40,474 bases of DNA from Clostridiales bacterium (GCA_012518885.1 JAAYRG010000131.1:1-40474), one strand, 5' to 3'; positions 29,472-38,285 are shown, counted from the stretch's first letter. Translations and numbers: made by a program. Notes: generated from the letters alone by a model not told the origin.

Positions 29472-30653
29472 TTATTCTAGTGTGAAAAGCTCATACTCTC
29501 CGTCTACTATTTTAATTAATTTTACATCCTTCTTAGGTTCACCATTTTCATTAAATGATATTGTACCTGTTATTCCATCTACCTCTATTTCATGCATTGC
29601 TGCAATTAAGTCTTCACTTTCAATGGAACCTGCTTTTTCTAGGGCAGCCTTTACAACGTATACTGCATCATATGCATTAGCACCGAATTGGTTAGGCTTT
29701 TCACCTGTTTCCTCTTCATATTTCTTTACATATTCTTGTACTGCTGGATTAGGGTCATTATAAGTAAATGGAGTTTGGAATACAGAGCCTTCTAATACTG
29801 CTGGGTCAACACTTACTTCTAAAACACCATCCCAACCATCAGTTCCTATAAATGGTATATCCATTCCAAGTTCATGTGCTTGTTGTGTTATATAATAGGC
29901 TGCTTGGTAATATACAGGAGCAAAGATTAGGTCTGCGCCACTATTTCTAATAGTTGTAAGTTGAGTTTTCATATCAGTTGCATTTGCTTCGAATCCTTCA
30001 TTTGCAACTATTTCTGCATCAGAATCTTTAATGGCATCAACAAACACTTGCATGATACCTGTACTATACTCATCTGCTTGGTTATAAATAACTGCTATCT
30101 TCTTAGCACCAATACTAAGTGCATATTTTGCCATTATATCACCTTGCATAGAGTCAGTAAAACAAGTACGGAAAGCATTTGGATGTTCAATTCCATTATC
30201 TACAGTAACAGAAGGTGATACCATAAGGATATTATCATTATAAGCATCCTCTACAACACCCATGTGGGAACCTGAAGTTACACCACCAACTATTGCTTGA
30301 ACTCCATCATCCATAAGTTTATTGTATGCAGCTAAAGCAACATCTGGCTTAGCCTCATCATCTTCAAATGTGTGTGCTAACTTGTAAGTCTTATCGCCAA
30401 CTTTTACACCACCAGCTGCATTAATTTCATCTACGGCTATCTTGCTTGAATTCATAACCGCTAAACCATATTGGGCAGCATCTCCTGTTATTGGTCCGAA
30501 ACCACCTATGATAAATTCACCGTCAAAATCACCTTGGGCCTCCCCGCCTTGGCTTTCCTTATCATCTGCTTTGTCACTTCCACATCCAGTAACTAAAGCT
30601 AACGCCAAGATTAACATTATCGCAAAACTAAATACTTTACTTACCTTTTTCAT
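29472..30653 (-). CDS. livK: Branched-chain amino acid ABC transporter substrate-binding lipoprotein
   Basis: The ATG at 30653, six bases after AGGAGG, is preferred to the track's 30674, and gives 393 residues. The N-terminus MKKVSKVFSFAIMLILALALVTGC is a lipoprotein signal ending at Cys24. The mature part is a Leu/Ile/Val-binding (periplasmic-binding type I) fold: FIIGGFGPITGDAAQYG, ALAAYNKLMDDGVQAIVGG, MVSPSVTVDN, TCFTDSMQGDIMAKYA and IGTDGWDG. It captures amino acids outside the cell for LivHMGF. Ligand choice among Leu, Ile, Val or other amino acids cannot be read from sequence. Confidence 0.93.
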   Translation of the reverse strand: MKKVSKVFSFAIMLILALALVTGCGSDKADDKESQGGEAQGDFDGEFIIGGFGPITGDAAQYGLAVMNSSKIAVDEINAAGGVKVGDKTYKLAHTFEDDEAKPDVALAAYNKLMDDGVQAIVGGVTSGSHMGVVEDAYNDNILMVSPSVTVDNGIEHPNAFRTCFTDSMQGDIMAKYALSIGAKKIAVIYNQADEYSTGIMQVFVDAIKDSDAEIVANEGFEANATDMKTQLTTIRNSGADLIFAPVYYQAAYYITQQAHELGMDIPFIGTDGWDGVLEVSVDPAVLEGSVFQTPFTYNDPNPAVQEYVKKYEEETGEKPNQFGANAYDAVYVVKAALEKAGSIESEDLIAAMHEIEVDGITGTISFNENGEPKKDVKLIKIVDGEYELFTLE

Positions 30654-30982
30654 AAAAGTCCTCCTTAAAATCATGAAATTTTATATAAAACCTTTACTTT
30701 ACTCTTTTTGCAATTTAGCGTATTAAAGAGACTAGTGTAAAAAAAAGTTTTATTTAATACTTATTTGGTTTTTCAAAAAATATTACACACATTTTACTAT
30801 ATCTGTTATATTTTTTAATATGATACTCTCTACATTATATTTTGTCAACTATAAGTTTGACACAAATATAGAAAATCCCCGAAAAACATCAATCAGCATA
30901 AAATAAACCTAATAAGAAAATTAATTTTAGCTAACTTATATGTAAGTTCTTAATGTCTTTCGGAGACCTTTTTTTGCATGTA
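30654..30982 (-). other. Intergenic region upstream of the liv operon
   Basis: Holds the liv promoter (separate entry), a leader of about 160 bases and no ORF. In the leader GTTTTTCAAAAAATA (30768-30782) resembles the CodY consensus AATTTTCNGAAAATT with four mismatches, suggestive because CodY often represses branched-chain amino acid uptake, but weak in such AT-rich DNA. The part next to clpX has a small hairpin (30955-30967) followed by T-run on the plus strand only. Confidence 0.4.
30820..30848 (-). promoter_or_regulatory. Promoter of the liv operon
   Basis: Perfect TTGACA (30843-30848), 17-base spacer, TATCAT (30820-30825) on the minus strand, about 165 bases before the binding-protein ATG. 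Confidence 0.7.
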
Positions 30983-32449
30983 TTAGTTTTGCTCAATCAT
31001 TGGAACGTGGCCATAGATAGTCCTAGTTTGAATAATCGGGATTCCTTTACCCTCTATATATTCTTTTGTAATAATAACCTTACCTATATTATCATCTTTA
31101 GGTATCTCATACATAATATCTAGCATAAAGTCCTCAATTATAGACCTAAGGGCTCTTGCGCCTGTGTTCTTATTCATAGCCTTCTCAGCAATAGCATATA
31201 AGGCACCTTCACTAAATTCTAAGGATACTTCATCTAATTCTAGAAGTCTTTGATACTGCCTTATTATGGCATTCTTAGGTTCTGTCAGTATACGAACTAG
31301 CATATCCTTTGTCATTCCTTCAAAGGTGCACACAATTGGTAAACGTCCAATAAATTCTGGAATCATACCGAATTCCCTTAAATCATCATCTGTTACATGG
31401 GAAACAATATTAGGATCCTTATCGTATTTATCCTTTAAATCACCATTAAATCCTATAGTAGTTTTCTTAGTAAGTCTTTCTTTAATAATCCTGTCTAAAT
31501 CAGAAAAAGCTCCACCACAAATAAAAAGAATATTCTTAGTATCAACTGTAGTCATTGGTACCATTGCATTCTTACTAGTAGCTCCAACTGGTACTTCTAC
31601 CTCACTTCCCTCTAGAAGTTTTAGTAGGGCTTGTTGCACAGACTCTCCACTAACATCTCTACTATTAGTGTTACGTTTTTTTGCTATCTTGTCTATTTCA
31701 TCAATAAATATAATTCCATGTTCTGCCCTTTCAATATCATTATCGGCAGCTGCTAGTAATTTTGAAATTACAGATTCTACGTCATCTCCAATATATCCAG
31801 CTTCCGTTAATGATGTTGCATCTGTGATAGCTAGAGGTACATCTAGTAATCTTGCAAGGGTCTTAACTAGGTAGGTTTTTCCACTTCCTGTTGGTCCAAT
31901 CATTAGTACATTAGACTTTTCAATTTCAATATCTTCACTTTCAGGAAGCATTATCCTCTTATAATGATTATATACGGCTACAGAAATTGCCTTCTTGGCA
32001 CTTTCTTGTCCAACTACGTATTTATCTAATTGACCTTTAATCTTATGAGGTGCAGGAATTTTCTTAATATCGAATTTATCTTTTATCTCATTATCTTTTT
32101 GTTCCTTAGGTTTCTTCTTTTTTATCCTTTGATTTGCTTTAGGTTCTAATATACTAAGATTAATTCCACTAAGGCCACCTGTAAGACTTGATAAGTCTAT
32201 AGTAGGAATTCCATTTTTATTAATCATGTCAAAAGACTTTTGCATACAGTCCGTACATACATTAATATTACTAGGTAATTCTATCATCTTACCCGTAACA
32301 CTCTCAGGTCTTCTACATAGATAGCATATATCTTCATATTCACTATCATCATCTTCTTTAGCCTTTTTACTATTATGTTTCTTGTCAAAGTCCGTATCTT
32401 CTTCTGTTAAATCTAAATCTTTATTAATATCATCAAAATTATTACTCAT
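30983..32449 (-). CDS. clpX: Divergent ClpX, ATPase subunit of Clp protease
   Basis: This 488-residue AAA+ unfoldase is about 65 longer than usual ClpX. The zinc-binding domain has its four cysteines (C42, C45, C65, C68) but is preceded by about 40 acidic residues. A longer Lys-rich linker (about 108-130) follows. The AAA+ core has Walker A GPTGSGKT (185-192), Walker B IIFIDE (246-251), pore loop GYIGDD (218-223; canonical GYVGED) and sensor arginine region PEFIGRLPIV. The IGF tripeptide that docks ClpP is present (332-334, TTIGFNG). The second pore loop, usually GGRKHP, reads VGATSKNAM, so the RKH triplet is missing. No clpP or trigger factor gene adjoins, so this may be a second ClpX. AAGGTGAT precedes the ATG. 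Confidence 0.9.
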   Translation of the reverse strand: MSNNFDDINKDLDLTEEDTDFDKKHNSKKAKEDDDSEYEDICYLCRRPESVTGKMIELPSNINVCTDCMQKSFDMINKNGIPTIDLSSLTGGLSGINLSILEPKANQRIKKKKPKEQKDNEIKDKFDIKKIPAPHKIKGQLDKYVVGQESAKKAISVAVYNHYKRIMLPESEDIEIEKSNVLMIGPTGSGKTYLVKTLARLLDVPLAITDATSLTEAGYIGDDVESVISKLLAAADNDIERAEHGIIFIDEIDKIAKKRNTNSRDVSGESVQQALLKLLEGSEVEVPVGATSKNAMVPMTTVDTKNILFICGGAFSDLDRIIKERLTKKTTIGFNGDLKDKYDKDPNIVSHVTDDDLREFGMIPEFIGRLPIVCTFEGMTKDMLVRILTEPKNAIIRQYQRLLELDEVSLEFSEGALYAIAEKAMNKNTGARALRSIIEDFMLDIMYEIPKDDNIGKVIITKEYIEGKGIPIIQTRTIYGHVPMIEQN

Positions 32450-32497
32450 TTTATCACCTTATTTCTTCTAATGTAGATTGTTATTTAACTAGTAAAA

Positions 32498-32547
32498 ATT
32501 AAGTGGCTGGCTATAAGTTTATTAACCTAATACCAGGCCACTTAATT
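32498..32547 (-). terminator. Terminator after the htrA-like gene
   Basis: On the minus strand AATTAAGTGGC and GCCACTTAATT form the stem, with one bulged base near the loop, followed by TTTTACT. clpX starts 48 bases further on, so clpX either uses read-through or a promoter not clear to me. Confidence 0.75.
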
Positions 32548-32583
32548 GCATATTAATTGATTCTTATCTGAATTACTTATATA

Positions 32584-34032
32584 TTATCTACTTGGTCTTG
32601 CTTCAAGAGTTACTTGTAATTCTAACTCTTTATAAGCACCATCTTGATTACGCATTAACCTAACTGTCACTTTTGTACCAGCTCGGTAAGAAGTTACCTT
32701 CTCAATCAATTGAGTTGTAGATGTTATCTCTATTTCGTTAAGACCTACTATTATATCACCCTTAAGTATTCCTGCCTTGTGTGCTGGTCCATCCTGAGTT
32801 GTCTCAGAAACATATACACCAACAGGCCAATTAAACATTTTTGCAATATCTTCTGTTACATCCCTAATATATACTCCAAGGTAACCTTGTTCTGCTTCAG
32901 GGATTATTTCTCTACTCTTTAACTCATTTAATATAGGCATCGCCCTTGTGATAGGAATTGCATATCCCATTCCTTCTACTGCACTTGCTGCAAACTTGAT
33001 TGTGTTTATCCCAATTACTTCACCATTCATATTAAGTAGGGCACCACCACTGTTACCTGGGTTAATTGCAGCATCAGTTTGTAATAGGGTCATTACAGTT
33101 TTACCTACATCAACATCCCTATCTACAGCACTTACATAACCTACAGTTACTGATTGACCAATTCCAAGGGCATTCCCTATTGCCACAACCTTCTCACCAA
33201 CCTTAACCTCACCATCAGTTTCAGTTAACACATCCGCAATCTTTATTGCGTCTTTAGTCGATTGACTAAGGTCATTTAAGTCAACTGCAATAACAGCTAA
33301 GTCAGCTGTAGAATCAGTACCCTTAATAATTGCTTCAGCTGTTTCTCCATCAATAAAGGTGACTATAATAGGCATAGCCCCTTCAACAACATGGTTATTG
33401 GTAGCTATTAATAGTTCTGTTTCATTCTGGTCAATGATTATACCAGAACCACCACCCTGTTTCTCTTCATCAATTTGCTGGCCAAAGAAATCATATGTTT
33501 CAGTAAAAGTACCTGTAATTGTTACAATTGATGGCATTGTATCATTAACAACTTGTGTTACATCAGTATCAATTATATTATCCTCTATAACCTTGGTTTG
33601 TTCAATAGTAAATTTCTCTTTATTATTTTGATTAAGAAGATTATTACTTAGGTTAAGCTCAGGCTTAAATGCATAGACTAACTGATTAACTCCAATAAAT
33701 GTTATAGCAGCTATTAGTCCAAAGGCAATCGCCTTAAATAAGAAACCAAAAAACTTTCTTACCCTTCCTTGCTCTTTAACTTCTTCTTTTTTATTGTCAT
33801 CATTCCAATCAAATTGATTATAATTATTATAATCTTTGCTACTATTATATTCATTACTATTACTTGTCTTGTTAGAACCTGGGTAGTAATCACTTTCTAT
33901 TTTTTTACTAAACCTATATTCGCCAGTTTCCTTATTGATATAGTAGCCTTCTGATTCCTTGCTCCTACTTTGGTTTTGCCAATAATTATATTCTGAATTG
34001 CTTTCATTATTCAAATTCTTTTCATCCTTCAT
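32584..34032 (-). CDS. htrA: Membrane-anchored HtrA/DegP-family serine protease with PDZ domain
   Basis: This 482-residue S1C protease degrades misfolded proteins outside the membrane. The first 90 residues are polar, rich in Asn, Ser and Tyr and probably cytoplasmic; one helix (about 95-117) anchors it. The trypsin-like domain has the triad: His in ATNNHVVEGA, Asp in STADLAVIAVD and Ser in INPGNSGGALLN. A single PDZ domain (about 380-478, YLGVYIRDVT and GPAHKAGILKGDIIVGLN) follows. Architecture matches Bacillus HtrA/HtrB. GGAGG stands before the ATG. It lies next to clpX, giving two protein-quality genes in a row, though a terminator separates them. Confidence 0.95.
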   Translation of the reverse strand: MKDEKNLNNESNSEYNYWQNQSRSKESEGYYINKETGEYRFSKKIESDYYPGSNKTSNSNEYNSSKDYNNYNQFDWNDDNKKEEVKEQGRVRKFFGFLFKAIAFGLIAAITFIGVNQLVYAFKPELNLSNNLLNQNNKEKFTIEQTKVIEDNIIDTDVTQVVNDTMPSIVTITGTFTETYDFFGQQIDEEKQGGGSGIIIDQNETELLIATNNHVVEGAMPIIVTFIDGETAEAIIKGTDSTADLAVIAVDLNDLSQSTKDAIKIADVLTETDGEVKVGEKVVAIGNALGIGQSVTVGYVSAVDRDVDVGKTVMTLLQTDAAINPGNSGGALLNMNGEVIGINTIKFAASAVEGMGYAIPITRAMPILNELKSREIIPEAEQGYLGVYIRDVTEDIAKMFNWPVGVYVSETTQDGPAHKAGILKGDIIVGLNEIEITSTTQLIEKVTSYRAGTKVTVRLMRNQDGAYKELELQVTLEARPSR

Positions 34033-34136
34033 ATCTATTACCTCCTAACCACTTAAATTATCACCTAGTTATTAAGATTAAATCAAATAATACATATATA
34101 CATAATAAGTTTGATTAACTAAACTATTATCTTCTA

Positions 34137-34164
34137 TGTATAGTCTAACAAGATTTTGTGTAAA
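34137..34164 (-). promoter_or_regulatory. Possible promoter of the htrA-like gene
   Basis: TTTACA (34159-34164), 16-base spacer, TATACA (34137-34142) on the minus strand. About 100 bases of leader before the ATG. I could not identify a CssR-type stress operator with confidence. Confidence 0.45.
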
Positions 34165-34190
34165 GAATGTGAAAAGTGAATTGATTTAAT

Positions 34191-34244
34191 AAAAAAAGAG
34201 AGCATATAGCTTATAATATACTTATAGCTAGCTTGCTCTCTTTT
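34191..34244 (-). terminator. Terminator of the cdaA-cdaR-HPr unit
   Basis: On the minus strand AAAAGAGAGC and GCTCTCTTTT form the stem, with an inner TATAA-type pairing in the 31-base loop, followed by a run of T. It lies 30 bases after the HPr stop. Confidence 0.85.
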
Positions 34245-34274
34245 ATATATAACTTTTCTTTATAACTTAAGATG

Positions 34275-34544
34275 TTACTCATCATCACCTAACCCACTAC
34301 GAATTAGGTTGATAATTTCACTTAGGGCTTCTTCCTCATCAGGACCCTCACAAATAATTTCTATTTCGTCATGTTGACTTACTCCAGCCCCTAAAAGGCC
34401 TAATACTGATTTTACATTTACACTAGTATTCCTATTCTTAAGGCTAATCTTAGACTCAAAGTCAGAGGCTTTTTTGCTAAGTAAGGTAGCAGGACGCAGG
34501 TGTATTCCAAGCTTATTCCATACAACAATTTTTTGACTTACCAT
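34275..34544 (-). CDS. HPr-family phosphocarrier protein
   Basis: This 89-residue protein has the HPr fold. His15 is present in GIHLRPATLL (canonical G-H-ARPA, so Leu replaces Ala), and Ser46 is present in NVKSVLGLLGAGVSQ, the site HPr kinase phosphorylates in Firmicutes. Both regulatory residues at canonical positions point to a working HPr rather than Crh, which lacks His15. It transfers phosphate from enzyme I to sugar permeases, and Ser-phosphorylated HPr joins CcpA in catabolite repression. ptsI is not adjacent; the gene instead follows cdaR by 37 bases, probably in one transcript. GGGAGG precedes the ATG. It could be a specialised paralogue of ptsH. Confidence 0.88.
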   Translation of the reverse strand: MVSQKIVVWNKLGIHLRPATLLSKKASDFESKISLKNRNTSVNVKSVLGLLGAGVSQHDEIEIICEGPDEEEALSEIINLIRSGLGDDE

Positions 34545-34581
34545 TATTACCTCCCTAAATAAGAACGCCCTTGTCCTTGCC

Positions 34582-35805
34582 TTATTCTACATCTACAAGC
34601 CTTATTGGAACAGTTACCTTAAATAATTCTACCCCATCTATGCTAGGATCAAATAAAACAGTGGCATCCCCACTACTGCCTTCAAAGTCCGCTAAATCTA
34701 TATAAGGATTAATATTACTGGTATTTATAGCTGATATTGCACTATTAAGTCCAGTTGCCTTAACAGCTAATGGGCCTGATTCCATGAATTCAACAGCGAC
34801 GCCCATTGGTAGATTTTTTATCTTAATACTACTAGTAGGGAACATAATTTCCTTGTTCTCAAGAGGCTCTATGTCTACATTAATAACAGCATTCTGGTTA
34901 GAATCTATTAATATAACATCCTTATCAATAAAGTCATTAATATTAACCTCGTCTTCTATATCTTCCCTAGCTCCATTAATACTATAACTACCGGTAATTA
35001 GAGGTACCTTATCTAATTCTTGTCTAGTCCCTGCTATCTCAACTTCCTTTGGCTCATATTCAAAAGATACATAATCATATCCATAAGCAGGTGTGCCTTC
35101 TAGTTCTAAAAACAACTTTACTGTCTTTGTTTCTAATAAATTCACAGTAATGTTAAACTCATTATGACTTAATTCCATTTTTTCAGGATTCATCAAAGTC
35201 CCATTATGATCATATACTTGTGGGCTAGCGGTTATAGTAAAGGTTTCATCTGCACCTGTTACATCTACACCTACCACAACTTCTTTTATTTTTGAGATTA
35301 CAGACTGGGCACCCTTAATCTGAACCAAATTAGGACTTGCTGTTTTTTCACTTATATAATAACCTTCCTTAATAGTACCTCTCTCAACAATATCCACCCT
35401 GAATTGCTCAGTGACAAGGTTTTCAAGACTTATCTTCATTGTTGTTACACTTTGGTCTATTATTTCTACTTGGTTTGCATATTTGGGAACAGAAACCTTG
35501 ATTTCCATTGCATTTACTATAGATAATTCCTCAAGGTCGGCAGTTGCAATAAAGTCTGTCCTACTTAAATTTTCAATAATAGACCTTTTACCCTTAACTT
35601 TTATATCTATCTCTTCACCAGACACTATATTGTATACCTTATCAATAGAATCAATAGCCTCTTCATTAATTACAGTAACAGGAATTCCTTCAAAGTTTCC
35701 AACAATAGCTGGATCTTCTAGATTTATAACAATTAACCAAAGCAAAAATGCAATTGATAGGGATAAAATCTTAAGTCCAAGATTCCTAGTCAGTATCTCT
35801 TTCAT
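34582..35805 (-). CDS. cdaR: CdaR (YbbR-domain regulator of diadenylate cyclase)
   Basis: This 407-residue protein begins with one membrane helix (about 10-28, ILSLSIAFLLWLIVIN) followed by EDPAIVGNFEGIPVTVIN, typical of YbbR proteins. The rest is a chain of about four YbbR-type beta domains outside the membrane, each about 80-90 residues. CdaR modulates the adjacent diadenylate cyclase CdaA in Gram-positives. Its start overlaps the cdaA stop by 20 bases; GGAAGG precedes the ATG. The normal third gene, glmM, is not found here; an HPr gene follows. Confidence 0.92.
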   Translation of the reverse strand: MKEILTRNLGLKILSLSIAFLLWLIVINLEDPAIVGNFEGIPVTVINEEAIDSIDKVYNIVSGEEIDIKVKGKRSIIENLSRTDFIATADLEELSIVNAMEIKVSVPKYANQVEIIDQSVTTMKISLENLVTEQFRVDIVERGTIKEGYYISEKTASPNLVQIKGAQSVISKIKEVVVGVDVTGADETFTITASPQVYDHNGTLMNPEKMELSHNEFNITVNLLETKTVKLFLELEGTPAYGYDYVSFEYEPKEVEIAGTRQELDKVPLITGSYSINGAREDIEDEVNINDFIDKDVILIDSNQNAVINVDIEPLENKEIMFPTSSIKIKNLPMGVAVEFMESGPLAVKATGLNSAISAINTSNINPYIDLADFEGSSGDATVLFDPSIDGVELFKVTVPIRLVDVE

Positions 35806-36655
35806 TTTTTATCCTTCCCTTCCACAACTTGGGTTTTTTATCTTCTACTACTTTGTTTTGTAATGTTATAAGCCTATTCCTTAAATAATCTGCATCCACA
35901 TTACGTATCAAAGTTCTATCAACTGCTACTGAAACCTTTCCTGTTTCTTCTGAAACTACTATAGTTAAGCTGTCAGTAGATTCACTTATTCCCAAAGCTG
36001 CCCTATGCCTAGTTCCTAGATCCTTACTAATTCCTGTATCTTCAGATAAGGGCAAATATGAAGTGGCTGCTACAATTCTGTTACCTCGTATTATCACCGC
36101 TCCATCATGTAGCGGAGTGTTTGTTTCAAATATGTTTATTAGCAATTGGCTACTAATTAGAGAATCTAAGGCAATCCCTGATTTTGCATATTCATTGAGG
36201 GGAACATCCTTTTCAATAACAATCAAGGCACCTGTCTTTGCCTTGGCTAAAGCAAAGGTTGCCCTAACAATCCCATCAATAGTTTCGTCAGAAAATCTTT
36301 CTGACTTATCCTTTGTGTCAAATAAAGGACTCATAATACTATTTTGTCCTAGCTGTTCTAGTGCCCGCCTAAATTCTGGTTGAAACACTATTACTAGAGC
36401 AATTATTCCTACATCTATAGTATTTCCAAAAATCCATATAATGGCGTCGAATTCTAATATTGTGGCTAGCATCCATAACAAAATCAGGACACCAATCCCC
36501 TTAAATAATGCCCAGGCTCTAGTTGTTTTAAACCAATTTATCAGTTGGTATAAAACAAACGCAATAATTGCGATCTCAATTATATCAGCCAAATTAATTT
36601 TAGGTATTGATATCCACGCTATATAATTTTTAAAAAAAGATCTTATAGCCTCCAT
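35786..36655 (-). CDS. cdaA: Diadenylate cyclase CdaA
   Basis: This 289-residue enzyme makes c-di-AMP from two ATP. Three membrane helices (about 22-40, 52-68, 75-92) are followed by FQPEFRRALEQLG and the DisA_N cyclase domain (about 110-250). The catalytic DGA is at 184-186 (PLHDGAVIIRG) and the RHR at 216-218 (GTRHRAALGISE). c-di-AMP controls potassium and osmolyte transport and wall homeostasis in Firmicutes. The Shine-Dalgarno is weak (GAGAGTGG). It begins the cdaA-cdaR-HPr unit; the 176 bases upstream show no convincing promoter. Confidence 0.95.
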   Translation of the reverse strand: MEAIRSFFKNYIAWISIPKINLADIIEIAIIAFVLYQLINWFKTTRAWALFKGIGVLILLWMLATILEFDAIIWIFGNTIDVGIIALVIVFQPEFRRALEQLGQNSIMSPLFDTKDKSERFSDETIDGIVRATFALAKAKTGALIVIEKDVPLNEYAKSGIALDSLISSQLLINIFETNTPLHDGAVIIRGNRIVAATSYLPLSEDTGISKDLGTRHRAALGISESTDSLTIVVSEETGKVSVAVDRTLIRNVDADYLRNRLITLQNKVVEDKKPKLWKGRIKNERDTD

Positions 36656-36831
36656 GCAACCACTCTCGCTTCATAGTTAATAAAGAATCAATTATTAATT
36701 CTTAGAATTGACACCCTAAGTTTCTACCCTTGTCCTACTTTAATAGGTCATTTCTTAAAACTAATATTGCTACATATAAATACTTATCCAAAAACAGGGA
36801 TCTTATGCTATTTGTAAAAAGCAACTTAATC

Positions 36832-37863
36832 CTAATCTATGTCATCAAAAAATAAATCGTCATCATTGTCATCATCAAAGTCATTAAAGAAGTCATCATC
36901 TGGATCATCATACTCATACTCTTGCTTTTTATTACGTCTTTGAGCATTGATTCTTTTAATATTTAGCTTTTGTTCTGATACTTCTATTTTAGGTACTGCC
37001 TTTACATAATAGTAATAATCATCATCTTCAAACTGTACATACTCAGTTCTAGAATAATCAAGTATTCTATAGAAAAATTGAACTACTAATGCTAAAAAGC
37101 CTGAGAATAGACTTCCAACAATCATCATTCCTATTTGTTCTGATATACCAAGACGTAAGTCTCCAACAAGGAAACCAAGAATACAAGTTAATGCACCAAC
37201 TCCTACTGCAGCTTCGTGTGCATAATCAACCTTTAGACGTCTCACTATATAAGTAAGTAGTATAACCAAAGAAAATATCGAAATCGTTAGTAACATTTCA
37301 AGGTTACCTATTATACCGTCTATTACATAAGTATATATCTGTAATATATCTTCAACAGTATTCCCAAATTGCATATTAACTACTTCAATAATAATTTCAA
37401 ACAAATATACAATTATTATTCCACATGCTGATGATATTATAGAAAGTGGTGAAAAGAATAATCCAAGTATAATAGGAACAAAGTAATGCATATTAAACAA
37501 TGATAAAATCGGTATAGCTATTATAACAAAGCTTAACTCGGGCGTAAGATGTATATATAGGAAATACATGATTAATAATATAACAAGTAATATAACAGAT
37601 AAGACCGGTGAAACAAAAAACACATGCAATATAGAAATAATAATAGCTAGTAAAACCAAAACTGCAGGTGGTGTAAATGCACATACTAAGGATAGTGCTA
37701 AAACAATAGGAAGAGACCTTAGTCTCTCGTCATACCCAATATTATTATTAATCGTTGTAAAGACAATAATTCCAATAATAAATTTAAAAATAGGTTCTAT
37801 ATAGATAGATAATTTTTGATATAAATTCTGTATCTTTAATTTCAGTTCCAACAGTGACATCAT
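36832..37863 (-). CDS. Multi-pass membrane protein with an aspartate-rich C-terminal tail
   Basis: I do not recognise this 343-residue protein with confidence. It has about eight or nine membrane helices in the first 270 residues, packed with Ile, Leu and Val. A cytoplasmic-looking tail follows, basic at first (KLNIKRINAQRRNKKQ) then very acidic (DDPDDDFFNDFDDDNDDD...). Between helices lies RRLKVDYAHEAAVGVGAL, which may be functional. AGGAGG precedes the ATG. It starts 17 bases after the smaller membrane protein gene, so the two form an operon, directly upstream of cdaA on the same strand. Confidence 0.8.
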   Translation of the reverse strand: MMSLLELKLKIQNLYQKLSIYIEPIFKFIIGIIVFTTINNNIGYDERLRSLPIVLALSLVCAFTPPAVLVLLAIIISILHVFFVSPVLSVILLVILLIMYFLYIHLTPELSFVIIAIPILSLFNMHYFVPIILGLFFSPLSIISSACGIIIVYLFEIIIEVVNMQFGNTVEDILQIYTYVIDGIIGNLEMLLTISIFSLVILLTYIVRRLKVDYAHEAAVGVGALTCILGFLVGDLRLGISEQIGMMIVGSLFSGFLALVVQFFYRILDYSRTEYVQFEDDDYYYYVKAVPKIEVSEQKLNIKRINAQRRNKKQEYEYDDPDDDFFNDFDDDNDDDLFFDDID

Positions 37864-37880
37864 AATAATAGCCTCCTAAG

Positions 37881-38285
37881 TTACTCTTTAGCCACATCAT
37901 CAGCAGCATAATATTTTCTTAATTTATTTAATAGATAATTGTACTTCATTAAGCCCTTTGTAGCCCTATTATACCTTATAGAGGCAGTTGCAGCAGCAAT
38001 AGTAATATATAATAAGCTTACCATTAAATAAATTAATAAAACGTATTTCCCTATCGCTTCAAAATCAAGTTGCGTTAAGTTTAAAATTAAGTACTCCATG
38101 TGATAGAGGGCCGTCAACCCTACTATCAATAAGGTCCCAAGTGTAGAACATACAAATGCCTTAATCATCTGAAGGCGCAAATAATCTGTTTTAAAAAACT
38201 TATTGATTTTTAAGTCTTGCCTGCCTTCTTTTTCCCTATAGATAGCTAGTTTTGTCATGACTCGAACTTTATCCTGGTTTAACAC
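37881..38285 (-). CDS. Small membrane protein of unknown function
   Basis: This 134-residue protein has an N-terminal charged region (MLNQDKVRVMTKLAIYREKEG...), two or three membrane helices (about 44-65, 80-103) and a basic C-terminal helix ending KLRKYYAADDVAKE. The start is GTG with GGAGG seven bases before it. It heads an operon with the Asp-rich membrane protein. I recall similar proteins in clostridial genomes but no function. It is the last chromosomal gene before the integrated element. Confidence 0.75.
   Translation of the reverse strand: MLNQDKVRVMTKLAIYREKEGRQDLKINKFFKTDYLRLQMIKAFVCSTLGTLLIVGLTALYHMEYLILNLTQLDFEAIGKYVLLIYLMVSLLYITIAAATASIRYNRATKGLMKYNYLLNKLRKYYAADDVAKE

Noticed and set aside
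30768-30782. CodY operator in the liv leader
   Set aside because: Four mismatches to the consensus in very AT-rich DNA; kept only as a remark, not as a feature.
30955-30975. Terminator-like hairpin after clpX
   Set aside because: The stem is only four or five base pairs and its T-run is on the plus strand, where no gene ends; it cannot serve clpX.
31266-31874. 202-residue plus-strand ORF
   Set aside because: Lies entirely antisense to the clpX ATPase domain, with Ser/Ile/Leu-rich shadow composition and no Shine-Dalgarno.
36063-36383. 106-residue plus-strand ORF inside cdaA
   Set aside because: Antisense to the diadenylate cyclase domain; no independent signals.
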